This document shows positions 9,176 to 17,190 of a stretch of DNA of 64,000 nt, piece after piece (position 1 is the stretch's first letter; each line of letters begins with the position of its first letter). A program made the translations under genes and the position numbers. The notes beneath the pieces were generated by a model, which was given only the letters and a program-made list of their open reading frames with translations, was not told where the DNA came from and made no database searches. Source of the stretch: Pseudolysinimonas sp051954455 (GTDB lineage Bacteria > Actinomycetota > Actinomycetes > Actinomycetales > Microbacteriaceae); NCBI RefSeq assembly GCF_051954455.1, contig NZ_JBQCHS010000012.1, positions 1-64,000 of the forward strand. Direction: 5' to 3'.

Positions 9176-9898
9176 ATGCCGCGCCGCGCCCTCGCCGTCC
9201 GACACGTGCTCTTCGAGGATCTCGGCATCCTGGAGCCGCTGCTCGTCGCGCGCGGATACGAGGTCTCGTACGCGGACGCCGGCATCGACGCCGTGAGCGT
9301 CGCGTCGGCGCTCGCCCCGGAGCTCCTCGTCGTGCTCGGCGGCCCGATCGGCGTCGGCGACGTCGATCGCTACCCCGTCCTCCGCGACGAGATCGCGGCG
9401 ATCGCCGCGCGGCTCGACGCCGGTCTGCCGACGCTCGGCATCTGCCTGGGGGCCCAGCTCATGGCGGCGGCGCTCGGCGCCGACGTGGCCCCGACGGGGC
9501 GGCTGGAGCTCGGCTTCGCGCCGCTGACGCTCACGTCCGAGGGGCGCGATTCGGTCCTCGCCGACCTGGACGGCGTCCCGGTGCTGCACTGGCACGGCGA
9601 CCAGTTCGACATCCCGGCGGGCGCGGTCCGGTTGGCCGAGACACCGGGATTCCCGAACCAGGCCTTCGCTGTCGGGGCGTCCGCGCTCGCGCTGCAGTTC
9701 CACCCCGAGGTCGACCCGACCCTCCTTGAGCGCTGGCTCATCGGGCACGCGGGGGAGCTGACGGAGGCGGGCGTCGATCCGCGCGATCTGCGCGCCGACG
9801 CCCGCGAGCACGGCGATGCCCTGACGGCGGCCGGCCGGCGCGTGTTCGAGCGGTGGCTCGACGGGACCGACGCGCTCGAGGGGCTCGAGGGCCCCTAG
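9176..9898 (+). CDS. Class I glutamine amidotransferase-like protein
   Basis: A 240-residue stand-alone GATase1-fold protein. The nucleophile elbow GICLGAQ places the cysteine at residue 90, and LQFHPEVD supplies the catalytic His176 and Glu178, so the triad is complete. LGGPIGVGD provides the oxyanion-side glycines. Such GuaA-like proteins hydrolyse glutamine or gamma-glutamyl compounds, but the acceptor or substrate is unknown here and no synthetase partner lies nearby. The ATG has a leaderless promoter. The stop codon interlocks with the TetR stop on the other strand (CTAG at 9895-9898). Confidence 0.82.
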   Translation: MPRRALAVRHVLFEDLGILEPLLVARGYEVSYADAGIDAVSVASALAPELLVVLGGPIGVGDVDRYPVLRDEIAAIAARLDAGLPTLGICLGAQLMAAALGADVAPTGRLELGFAPLTLTSEGRDSVLADLDGVPVLHWHGDQFDIPAGAVRLAETPGFPNQAFAVGASALALQFHPEVDPTLLERWLIGHAGELTEAGVDPRDLRADAREHGDALTAAGRRVFERWLDGTDALEGLEGP

Positions 9899-10500
9899 CC
9901 GAGCCGCACGTCGCAGACGCGCACGAAGTCGCGCATCCGCTCGTGCATGCGCTCGGCGGTCGGGCGATCGTCGTCGCGGTCACGGTCGTGGATCACGCTC
10001 TGCAGCGCGGCCATGACGACCATGATCGCGAGCTCCGCCTCGCGGCGGTCGGCGCGCTCCTCGGCGAGGGCGAGCATCTCGTCCCGCACCCCCGCCATCC
10101 ACTGCGTGAGCGACGGCATGAGCTCCGGCCGGCGGCCGATCAGCTCCTTCATCCGCACGCGTTGCGCGTGCAGATCGGCGTTGCTCGCGAACGCCTCGGC
10201 GAGCGCGTCGACGAGCAGCCCGTCGGCGGCGCGGAACCGTGCGGCGGCCTCCGCGTCGATGACCGTCTCGGGGAGGTCGAGGGCGGCGGCGGCCTTCGAC
10301 GGGAAGTAGTTGAAGAAGGTGCGGGGGGCGACGTCCGCCTCGCGGCAGATCGCCTCCACGGTCGTCGCCTCGAGGCCGTCCGCGTCGATGAGGCGCAGGG
10401 CGGCCTCGTGGATGGCGCGACGGGTCTGCAGCTTCTTGCGCTCGCGCAGCCCGGCGCCGTCCGCGCCCGTGTGCTCGTCGTCGATGGTGGGGGTGCTCAT
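9895..10500 (-). CDS. TetR-family regulator of the adjacent exporter
   Basis: A 201-residue TetR repressor. The N-terminal helix-turn-helix is in ALRLIDADGLEATTVEAICREADVAPRTFFNYFPSKAAA (given in parts: ATTVEAICREADVAP, then RTFFNYFPSK), about residues 35-70. The C-terminal ligand domain is variable. It is the second gene of a two-gene minus-strand unit, 62 bases after the DHA2 exporter. It therefore probably autoregulates through the palindromes at 12711-12759, which overlap the exporter promoter. The inducer is unknown. Confidence 0.85.
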   Translation of the reverse strand: MSTPTIDDEHTGADGAGLRERKKLQTRRAIHEAALRLIDADGLEATTVEAICREADVAPRTFFNYFPSKAAAALDLPETVIDAEAAARFRAADGLLVDALAEAFASNADLHAQRVRMKELIGRRPELMPSLTQWMAGVRDEMLALAEERADRREAELAIMVVMAALQSVIHDRDRDDDRPTAERMHERMRDFVRVCDVRLG

Positions 10501-10562
10501 GGGGTCTCCGTCCCGGGGACCGGAACCGGGGCGGACTCGCGAGGAGGCCGCCCCGGCGCCGA

Positions 10563-12629
10563 TCACGCGGTCTGGGTCTGGATCGTCCCGGTCGAGGAGA
10601 CGCCGTTCGCGTCCGCGCGCTCCTGGAGCGCGGAGACCTGACGCAGCGGCGGGACCTTGAAGAACCAGGTCAGGATGAACGCCAGCAGCAGCACGGCCAT
10701 GGCGATCCAGTAGACGACGACGACCGACGCGTTGAACGCCTTCAGGAACGGCGTCGTGAGGCGCTTGTCGGCCCCGTTGAGGAACGACGTGTCGCTCGAG
10801 GTGCTGCCGCTCGCCTTGAGGTCCTTGACCTTGTCGATGATCTGCGGCACCGCCTTCTTCACGATCGCGTCGCGGGCGGACGAGTTGCTGTAGTCCAGTA
10901 CCACTTTGCCGTCGACGACCGTGCCGTGCGCGGCCTTCGCGACCGCCTGGAGCGCGGCCGCCTCGGCCTGCGGCTTGGCGGCGGCGACGCTCTGTGCGAT
11001 CGCGGCATCGGCGGCCCCGGCCGGGATCGCTCCGGCGGCGACCTGCGCCTGCACGCCCTGGGTCACCTTCTCGGTCACCGCGGAGTCGGCGGCGGCCAGG
11101 GCCTTCTGCGTGCCCGCGTCGACGCCCTTCTGCGCGTTGTCCTTGAGCGGGTTCACGATCCGGTTCCAGATGTTGTCCATCGCCCCCTTGTTCTTGGCGG
11201 CGTCGGCGACCGACGGGGTGAGCGCCGCATCCAGGCCGGCCGTGAGGTCCGACTTGTTCTGCAGCGAGCTCGTGATGTTGGTCGGCAGCAGCGTGAACAG
11301 CACGGAGAGCAGGATCGCGACGCCGAGCGTTCCACCGATCTGGCGGAAGAACGTCGCGGAGCTCGTGGCGACACCCATCTGGTGCGGGGCGACCGAGCCC
11401 TGGCTCGCGAGCGTCAGCGTCTGCATCAGCTGGCCGAGGCCGAGGCCGATGAGGAACATCGCGATCATGATGAACCAGAGCGGCTTGTCGACCGTCAGGA
11501 AGGTGAGGACGAAGAACCCGCAGGCCGTGATGAACGTGCCGGTCACCGGGAAGATCCGGTAATGCCCGGTCTTGGCGAGGATCTGGCCGGAGCCGATCGA
11601 GGCGATCATGAGGCCGACGACCATCGGGATGAGCGCGAAGCCGGACGCGGTCGGCGACAGGCCGGTGACGATCTGCAGGTAGAGCGGCAGGGTCAGCATG
11701 GCGCCGAACATCCCGAACCCGACGAGCACGCCGAGGATCGTGGCCATCGAGAACGAGTACGACCGGAAGAGGCGCATCGGGATGATGGCGTCGTCCTTCA
11801 TGAGGACCTCGACGATCACGAACGCCAGCACGCCGACGCCGCCGATGATGTAGCAGGCGAGCGCGCCGGGCGAGTCCCAGCCCCACTCGCGGCCCTGCTC
11901 CGCGATGAGGAGCAGCGGCACGAGCGCGACGATCACCAAGGTGGCACCCCACCAGTCGATGCGCGGCGCGGTGTGGTGCGCGAACTTCGGCAGGTGCAGG
12001 AACGCGATGACCATCAGCAGCGCGATGATGCCGATTGGCAGGTTGATCAGGAACACCCAGCGCCAGCCGGCGATGAAGAGGATCTGATTCGCCCCGGCGA
12101 AGAGGCCGCCGACGAGCGGGCCGACGACCGACGAGATGCCGAACACCGCGAAGAAGTAGCCCTGGTACTTGGCGCGCTCACGCGGGGCGAGGATGTCGCC
12201 CATGATCGCGAGCGGGAGCGACATGAGCGCTCCGGCGCCGAGGCCCTGCACCGCGCGGAACCCGGCGAGCATGAGCATCGAGGTCGAGAAGCTGGCGAGC
12301 AGCGAGCCGACCAGGAAGACGGCGATGCCGAAGATGAACAGCGGGCGCCGTCCGAAGATGTCGGAGAGCTTGCCGTAGATCAGCGTCGCGATCGTCGAGG
12401 TGATGAGGTAGGCGGTGGTCACCCAGGCCTGCTGGTCGAGACCGTGCAGGTCGTCGCCGATCGTGCGGATGGCCGTGCCGACGATCGTCTGGTCGAGCGC
12501 GGAGAGGAACATGCCGGCCATGAGGCCGTAGATGACCAGCAGGATCTGCCGGTGGGTCATGATCGGCTTCGACGCCTGAGGCGCGGAGCTCGGGGGTTGC
12601 GTCGCGACGGGCGCGGTGGCAGTCGACAC
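10563..12629 (-). CDS. DHA2-family MFS multidrug exporter with large outer loop
   Basis: A 688-residue, 14-segment proton-drug antiporter of the EmrB/QacA type. Motif C-like and family sequences include MFLSALDQTIVGTAI at the first segment and YGKLSDIFGRRPLF (motif A). I use GTG 12629 because GAAGGA lies 8 bases upstream and the downstream sequence fits the family start; the reading frame continues upstream without homology. An Ala/Lys-rich segment of about 180 residues (roughly 449-627) sits between the last two membrane segments, far longer than a usual loop, and should face outside. The TetR gene follows in the same unit. Confidence 0.88.
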   Translation of the reverse strand: MSTATAPVATQPPSSAPQASKPIMTHRQILLVIYGLMAGMFLSALDQTIVGTAIRTIGDDLHGLDQQAWVTTAYLITSTIATLIYGKLSDIFGRRPLFIFGIAVFLVGSLLASFSTSMLMLAGFRAVQGLGAGALMSLPLAIMGDILAPRERAKYQGYFFAVFGISSVVGPLVGGLFAGANQILFIAGWRWVFLINLPIGIIALLMVIAFLHLPKFAHHTAPRIDWWGATLVIVALVPLLLIAEQGREWGWDSPGALACYIIGGVGVLAFVIVEVLMKDDAIIPMRLFRSYSFSMATILGVLVGFGMFGAMLTLPLYLQIVTGLSPTASGFALIPMVVGLMIASIGSGQILAKTGHYRIFPVTGTFITACGFFVLTFLTVDKPLWFIMIAMFLIGLGLGQLMQTLTLASQGSVAPHQMGVATSSATFFRQIGGTLGVAILLSVLFTLLPTNITSSLQNKSDLTAGLDAALTPSVADAAKNKGAMDNIWNRIVNPLKDNAQKGVDAGTQKALAAADSAVTEKVTQGVQAQVAAGAIPAGAADAAIAQSVAAAKPQAEAAALQAVAKAAHGTVVDGKVVLDYSNSSARDAIVKKAVPQIIDKVKDLKASGSTSSDTSFLNGADKRLTTPFLKAFNASVVVVYWIAMAVLLLAFILTWFFKVPPLRQVSALQERADANGVSSTGTIQTQTA

Positions 12630-12710
12630 GGGTGTCCTTCGGTGTGGGGTGGGAGACGCCGTCCGCGCCGTGATGGTGTCGGCCGGGAGGCGCCGACACT
12701 GGCGCTGATT

Positions 12711-12759
12711 TTGCAGCGACTGCAATGTTACACCTCTGCACGGTTGCGTCAACTGCAGA
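12711..12759 (-). promoter_or_regulatory. Exporter promoter with two TetR-type palindromes
   Basis: On the minus strand a -35 TTGACG (12752-12747) and a -10 TAACAT (12730-12725) are 16 bases apart. TTGCAG-CGA-CTGCAA (12711-12725) is a perfect palindrome just downstream of the -10. TCTGCA (12735-12740) and TGCAGA (12754-12759) flank the -35 as a second, looser inverted repeat. Both share the half-site CTGCA. They are the likely operators of the TetR encoded at 9895-10500. Confidence 0.6.
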
Positions 12760-12780
12760 AACGCACCCCGTGCAAGTTCG

Positions 12781-13434
12781 TCAGCGGTGGAGGAGAACGC
12801 CCTCCAGCTGCGCGGTGAGCAGGCGCTCCAGGCGCGGGCGCAACTCCACGACGGCGTGCGCGAGCCGCGGATCGTCGCGATACAGCTCGGCGAGCTCCTC
12901 ACCCGGTGTCGCGATCTGCCACATGGCGCCGGCGAGCGCCGTCGCGGCGGCGACGAGGTCGACGCCGTCCGACTCGGTCAGGCGGGGGAGCAGCCGGCGC
13001 ACCGCGGCGACGATCGCGTCGAGCTCGGCATGCGTTACGAGCTTGAACGCCCGGACCGCGTCGACGGAGACGTTGCGCTCGAGATTCAGCGGCGCCTGGG
13101 CGAGGAGGTCGCAGAACATGCCGCGCGCAGCGAGCGTGCGAGCGAAAGCGGCCGCGACATCGTCTGCCGAGGCGTTCGCGAGTGCATCGAGGTCCGCGCG
13201 GAGTGCGATCGACCACTCGCGCCAGCCCTCCGCGGTCAGTCGCAGGAAGATCAGCTCGCGCGTCTCGAAGTAGCGCAGCATGGCCGATTTGTGCATGCCG
13301 ACCGCGTTCGCGATGTCGGTGAGGGTGACGCGGCGGATCTGGTCGCGCGCCCCGAGCTCCCGAGCGGCGGCGAGGATCGCAGCCTCGCGCTGCTGCTTCG
13401 CCGCGTCGCTTCGCGCACGTTGGAAGTCCGCCAT
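12781..13434 (-). CDS. TetR/AcrR-family regulator divergent from an SDR
   Basis: A 217-residue regulator. The helix-turn-helix lies in RVTLTDIANAVGMHKSAMLRYF (split as VTLTDIANAVGMHK and SAMLRYFETRE), about residues 37-60. The C-terminal half is helical and resembles the TetR C-terminal domains found next to oxidoreductases. It reads away from the short-chain dehydrogenase at 13494, with only 59 bases between them. The shared gap holds an AT-rich palindrome, the probable operator for both genes. The effector is not predictable. Confidence 0.85.
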   Translation of the reverse strand: MADFQRARSDAAKQQREAAILAAARELGARDQIRRVTLTDIANAVGMHKSAMLRYFETRELIFLRLTAEGWREWSIALRADLDALANASADDVAAAFARTLAARGMFCDLLAQAPLNLERNVSVDAVRAFKLVTHAELDAIVAAVRRLLPRLTESDGVDLVAAATALAGAMWQIATPGEELAELYRDDPRLAHAVVELRPRLERLLTAQLEGVLLHR

Positions 13435-13457
13435 GATCAGATCCTACAGCAACAGGG

Positions 13458-13486
13458 TTGCGGTAATAACACACCAGTGTTTTACT
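13458..13486 (+). promoter_or_regulatory. SDR promoter with overlapping palindromic operator
   Basis: TTGCGG (13458-13463) and TTTACT (13481-13486), 17 bases apart, make a plausible promoter for the SDR. An inverted repeat AACAC-ACCA-GTGTT (13468-13481) fills the spacer and extends imperfectly to GTAATAACAC and GTGTTTTAC (13463-13485). It is the most AT-rich spot in the area and a natural site for the divergent TetR. Confidence 0.55.
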
Positions 13487-13493
13487 AAAAGGT

Positions 13494-14351
13494 ATGACAC
13501 GTACGTGGTTCATCACCGGCTCCTCTCGCGGCTTCGGCCTCGCCCTCGTCCGGGCGGCGCTCGCCGCCGGCGACCGCGTCGCCGCCACGGCGCGACGCCC
13601 CGGGCAGCTCGACGATCTCGTCGCCGAGCACGGCGACCGCATCCGTGCGATCCGGCTCGACGTCGCCGACGCGACCGCGTCGCGTGCGGCGCTCGCCGAA
13701 GCGCGCGACGCCTTCGGACGGCTCGACGTCATCGTCAACAACGCGGGCTACGCCAACGTCGCCCCGATCGAGACCGCCGACGACGCCGACGTGCGCGCGC
13801 AGTTCGAGACCAACTTCTGGGGCGTCTGGAACGTTTCCCGCGCCGCCATCCCGATCCTGCGAGCCCAGGGCGGAGGCCTCATCCTCCAGTTCTCCTCGGT
13901 CGGAGGCCGGGTCGGCGGATCCGGCGGGATCGCCTCGTACCAGGCGGCCAAATTCGCGATCGACGGCTTCAGCCGCGTCCTTCGTGCCGAGACCGAGCGC
14001 TTCGGCATCCGCACGGTCGTCGTCGAGCCGAGCGGATTCCGCACCGACTGGTCGGGCGCCTCCATGACCATCGCCGACATGCCGGCCGACTACGCAGACC
14101 TGGTCGGGCGGTATGCGACTGCCGGTGACAGTGCGTCAAGCCTGCAGGCGGGGGACCCCGACCGTGCTGCCGAGATCCTCGTCCGCCTCGCCGGGCGCGA
14201 CCGCCTCCCCGCCAACCTCCCGCTCGGCGTGAACGCCTCGCAGCTGTCGATCGAATTCGATCGACAGCAGCTGGAGAGCGATCAGGCGTGGGCAGCGGTC
14301 GGCCGTTCGGCGGACTTCGGGCAGCCCTATCCCGTCGAGTTGCCGGCCTGA
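13494..14351 (+). CDS. Short-chain dehydrogenase/reductase
   Basis: A 285-residue classical SDR oxidoreductase using NAD(P). The cofactor motif is TGSSRGFG (residues 8-15), the structural motif is NNAGYANV (about 82-89), and the catalytic Ser is at 134-135 with Tyr149 and Lys153 in ASYQAAKFA. The Arg-Arg after beta-2 (TARRPGQ) suggests a preference for NADP. The substrate is unknown. The divergent TetR probably represses it until an inducer appears. Two hairpins follow the stop. Confidence 0.88.
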   Translation: MTRTWFITGSSRGFGLALVRAALAAGDRVAATARRPGQLDDLVAEHGDRIRAIRLDVADATASRAALAEARDAFGRLDVIVNNAGYANVAPIETADDADVRAQFETNFWGVWNVSRAAIPILRAQGGGLILQFSSVGGRVGGSGGIASYQAAKFAIDGFSRVLRAETERFGIRTVVVEPSGFRTDWSGASMTIADMPADYADLVGRYATAGDSASSLQAGDPDRAAEILVRLAGRDRLPANLPLGVNASQLSIEFDRQQLESDQAWAAVGRSADFGQPYPVELPA

Positions 14352-14439
14352 TCCACCCTCGCCGATGCCGACCGGCTGCGTCGGGCGGTTCAGAACCCGT
14401 CCGACGAGCGGTGGAGCGGGCTACGCGAAGAAGAGAGAG

Positions 14440-14479
14440 GGGCGGAGGCCTCCGCGATCAGGAAGCGGGGCCTCCGCCC
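14440..14479. terminator. Bidirectional hairpin between convergent genes
   Basis: GGGCGGAGGCC (14440-14450) pairs with GGCCTCCGCCC (14469-14479). It sits between the SDR stop (14351) and the DUF1992 stop (14602) and can serve both. Nothing else coding is visible in 14352-14601. Confidence 0.6.
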
Positions 14480-14481
14480 GG

Positions 14482-14503
14482 AGTCCCGGCACCACCCGGG
14501 ACT
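14482..14503. terminator. Second hairpin in the convergent gap
   Basis: AGTCCCGG and CCGGGACT form an 8-base perfect stem with a 6-base loop, three bases after the previous hairpin. A tandem pair of this kind is a plausible two-way terminator. Confidence 0.5.
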
Positions 14504-14601
14504 GAGCGCAGACGGCTGGTCCCCCGACACATCCGTCGAGAGCGAAGGTATGCCACGTGTGCAGTGCCCCCGGGGGTCTTGTGCGGCACCAGTGCGATCT
14601 G

Positions 14602-15177
14602 CTAGGAGTTGCGCCGGCGACGGGGGAAGAGCCTTGGGCGTCGGGACCGCCGCTCGGCGCGCGCCGCTGCCTCCTCGCGTTCGCGCCGCGTTGCGCTCTC
14701 GCGGAGGCGGGCCGCTCGGCGCTCGGCCCAGCGCGCCACCTCATCGTCGACGTCGCGGAGGGCGGTCACGACGGGTGGCCCGCCCAGGAGCTGGCGACGT
14801 GCCTCGATCACGCGGCGGTTGAAGTCGTCGAGGTGCTCGCGCACCGCGGCCTCCGACGCGAGGGAGTCGAGGTGCTCGTCCATCGCCGCGTCCTCGCTGC
14901 GGAGGGTGAGGGCCGGCGGCCCGAGACCGGTGAGCTTCTCGCGCTCGATCTTGCGACGGATCCACCAGTCCGGGTCGTGCACCGCGCGCAGGTCGAGTGG
15001 CTTGCCCGCCCCCGGAAGATGGTCGAAGTCGCCGCGGCGCATCGCCTGCTGGATCGAGATCTCGACGTAGTGCGCGCGTCGATCCATCGACTCCCGACCG
15101 GACTCGTCGGGGGAGTCGTCGGAGGGATCGTCGTCGCGGCGCCGGGGCCGCCCGCGCCGCCCCTCGGCTGCGGCCAT
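14602..15177 (-). CDS. DUF1992 (DnaJ-family-domain) protein
   Basis: A 191-residue soluble protein with the DUF1992 domain at about residues 33-105. Recognisable stretches are YVEISIQQAMRRGDFDHLPG and AGKPLDLRAVHDPDWWIRRK. The family takes its DnaJ label from eukaryotic DNAJC28 homologues, but no J domain is present here and the function is unknown. The N-terminus is acidic and low in complexity. The last 60 residues are extremely Arg-rich (RAERRSRRPRLFPRRRRNS), suggesting nucleic-acid contact. It is a single gene, divergent from the sugar operon. Confidence 0.8.
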   Translation of the reverse strand: MAAAEGRRGRPRRRDDDPSDDSPDESGRESMDRRAHYVEISIQQAMRRGDFDHLPGAGKPLDLRAVHDPDWWIRRKIEREKLTGLGPPALTLRSEDAAMDEHLDSLASEAAVREHLDDFNRRVIEARRQLLGGPPVVTALRDVDDEVARWAERRAARLRESATRREREEAAARAERRSRRPRLFPRRRRNS

Positions 15178-15197
15178 GCCGCCAGACTAGGCAGATC

Positions 15198-15248
15198 GGC
15201 GAAAACTTCGCCGGGGGGATTTGTCGCGGGCGACAACGAAACTATTGT
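15198..15248 (+). promoter_or_regulatory. Promoter and palindromic operators of the sugar operon
   Basis: TTGTCG (15221-15226) and TATTGT (15243-15248) are 16 bases apart. A near-perfect palindrome TTGTCGCGGGCGACAA (15221-15236) covers the -35 region. A second palindrome GGCGAA-AAC-TTCGCC (15198-15212) lies just upstream. No regulator gene is adjacent, so the protein that reads these sites is encoded elsewhere. GAGGAG at 15273-15278 is the ribosome site of the first gene. Confidence 0.5.
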
Positions 15249-15283
15249 GAGAAGGCCGCCACGTTTCTCGATGAGGAGACCAG

Positions 15284-16471
15284 ATGCCGTCCACCACGCC
15301 CCTGCGCGTCGCCATGATCGGCACCGCCTTCATGGGTCGAGCCCACTCGCAGGCCTGGCGCGTGGCGCCGCGCATGTTCGAGCTGCCCCGTGAGGTCGAG
15401 ATGGCGGTGATCGTCGGCCGCGATCCGGGGCGCACGGACGCCGCCGCCCGGCAGATGGGCTGGCAGGAGGCGTCGACCGACTGGCGCTCCGCCGTCGAGC
15501 GCCCCGACATCGACATCGTCGACATCTGCACCCCCGGCGACAGCCACGAGGAGATCGCGCTCGCCGCGCTCGCGGCCGGCAAGCACGTGCTCTGTGAGAA
15601 GCCCCTCGCCAACACCGTGCCCGAGGCGGAGCGCATGGCGGCCGCCGCCCGCGAGGCCGCCCGCCGCGGCATCGTCGCCATGTGCGGCTTCAGCTACCGC
15701 CGCACCCCGGCCGTCGCGCTCATGCAGCAGATCGTCGCGGAGGGCCGTCTCGGCGACATCCGTCACGTGCGCGCGCAGTACCTGCAGGACTGGATCAGCG
15801 ATCCCGAGGCGCCGCTCACCTGGCGGCTCGACAAGGAGAAGGCGGGCTCCGGTGCGCTCGGCGACATCGGCGCGCACATCATCGACTCGGCGCAGTGGGT
15901 CACCGACTCCCTCATCACTGCGGTGTCGGCGCAGCTGCGCACCTTCGTCACCGAGCGCCCCGTGCTCGGCGACAGCGTCGGCCTCGGCGGTCGCGGGGCC
16001 GCCGGCGGCGAGCGCGGACCGGTCACCGTCGACGACGCCGCCGCCTTCACGGCGACCTTCGACAACGGAGCCCTCGGCGTCTTCGAGGCGACCCGCATGG
16101 CGCTCGGGCGACGCAACGCCAACCGCATCGAGGTCAACGGCTCCACCGGCTCCATCGCCTTCGACTTCGAGCGCATGAACGAGCTCGAGTACTACGACGC
16201 CGCCGACGAGCCGGGACGGCAGGGATTCCGCCGCATCCAGGTGACCGAGCCCGAGCACCCCTACCTCGCGGCCTGGTGGCCGGCCGGGCACGGGCTGGGC
16301 TACGAGCACGCCTTCGTGCACGAGGCCGTCGACCTCGTCCGCGCCATCGACGCGGGGGAGCCGATCCACCCCAGCTTCGACGACGCGACCCAGGTGCAGC
16401 GCGTCCTCGCCGCCGTCGAGGCGAGCGCGGCCGATGAGAGCCGACTCACCCCCGTGGAAGGAAGCAAGTGA
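15284..16471 (+). CDS. Gfo/Idh/MocA-family sugar dehydrogenase (first copy)
   Basis: A 395-residue NAD(P)-dependent oxidoreductase. The Rossmann motif is in VAMIGTAFMGRAHSQAW (residues 9-25), the conserved EKP is in HVLCEKPLANT (about 101-111), and the C-terminal alpha/beta domain carries GDIGAHIIDSAQW, where the catalytic Asp/His of the family lie. Such enzymes oxidise or reduce sugar hydroxyls, often making 3-keto sugars. It opens a five-gene operon with ThuA and two isomerase-like TIM barrels. The stop overlaps the next start as GTGA. The exact sugar is unknown. Confidence 0.9.
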   Translation: MPSTTPLRVAMIGTAFMGRAHSQAWRVAPRMFELPREVEMAVIVGRDPGRTDAAARQMGWQEASTDWRSAVERPDIDIVDICTPGDSHEEIALAALAAGKHVLCEKPLANTVPEAERMAAAAREAARRGIVAMCGFSYRRTPAVALMQQIVAEGRLGDIRHVRAQYLQDWISDPEAPLTWRLDKEKAGSGALGDIGAHIIDSAQWVTDSLITAVSAQLRTFVTERPVLGDSVGLGGRGAAGGERGPVTVDDAAAFTATFDNGALGVFEATRMALGRRNANRIEVNGSTGSIAFDFERMNELEYYDAADEPGRQGFRRIQVTEPEHPYLAAWWPAGHGLGYEHAFVHEAVDLVRAIDAGEPIHPSFDDATQVQRVLAAVEASAADESRLTPVEGSK

Positions 16472-17190
16472 CGAATCGCAAGGCCCTGGTCGTCCGGGGC
16501 GGCTGGGACGGGCATCAGCCCGTCGAGGCGACCGACCTGTTCATCCCGTTCCTCGAGGAGAACGGGTTCGACGTCCGCGTCGAATCCGACAACGAGATCT
16601 ACACCGATGCGGCCGTCATGGCCGAGACCGATCTGATCCTCCAGCTCGTCACCATGTCGACGATCTCGAAGGAGGCGCTCGACGGGCTGCTCCGCGCGGT
16701 CGAGCAGGGCGGCACCGGCTTCGCCGGCTGGCACGGCGGCATCGCGGACTCCTACCGCAACAGCGAGTACTACCTGCGCCTGGTCGGCGGGCAGTTCGCG
16801 ACCCACCCGTCGAAGGCGCCCGACCAGGTGGTCGGCGGCGAGCAGTCCGACAACTACCTGCCGTACACGGTCAACATCACCGAGTACGGCCGCGGCCACG
16901 AGATCATGGCCGGGATCGACGACTTCGACCTGGAAACCGAGCAGTACTGGGTGCTCCACGACGAGCTGAACGACGTGCTCGCGACGACGACGCACCCGGT
17001 GCAGCCGTACCACCCGTGGCACCGGCCGCTCACCTCGCCGGCCGTGTGGACCCGGCGCTGGGGCAACGGCCGCGTCTTCGTGTCGACACCCGGCCACCGG
17101 GTCGAGATCCTCGAGAACCCCAACGTCAAGACCATCATCCAGCGCGGCCTGCTGTGGGCCGCTCGCACCGACACGAAGGACAACGCGTGA
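16468..17190 (+). CDS. ThuA-domain protein
   Basis: A 240-residue protein with a ThuA (trehalose utilisation) fold, similar to class I amidotransferases but without the cysteine nucleophile. Typical stretches are GGTGFAGWHGGIADSY, GGQFATHP and RRWGNGRVFVSTPGH. In Rhizobium, ThuA works with the Gfo/Idh/MocA protein ThuB in trehalose use through a 3-keto intermediate. This enzyme also sits between such dehydrogenases, supporting a keto-disaccharide or keto-glycoside step. The GTG start has GGAAGGAAG upstream and overlaps the previous stop. Confidence 0.88.
   Translation: MTNRKALVVRGGWDGHQPVEATDLFIPFLEENGFDVRVESDNEIYTDAAVMAETDLILQLVTMSTISKEALDGLLRAVEQGGTGFAGWHGGIADSYRNSEYYLRLVGGQFATHPSKAPDQVVGGEQSDNYLPYTVNITEYGRGHEIMAGIDDFDLETEQYWVLHDELNDVLATTTHPVQPYHPWHRPLTSPAVWTRRWGNGRVFVSTPGHRVEILENPNVKTIIQRGLLWAARTDTKDNA

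Noticed and set aside
12630..12902. Upstream extension of the DHA2 exporter to 12902
   Set aside because: It runs through the promoter, the palindromes and the neighbouring TetR gene, and carries no homology.
14352..14601. Possible tRNA or other RNA gene in the convergent gap
   Set aside because: Neither strand shows a cloverleaf with TTC loop and acceptor pairing; only the two terminator-like hairpins are convincing.
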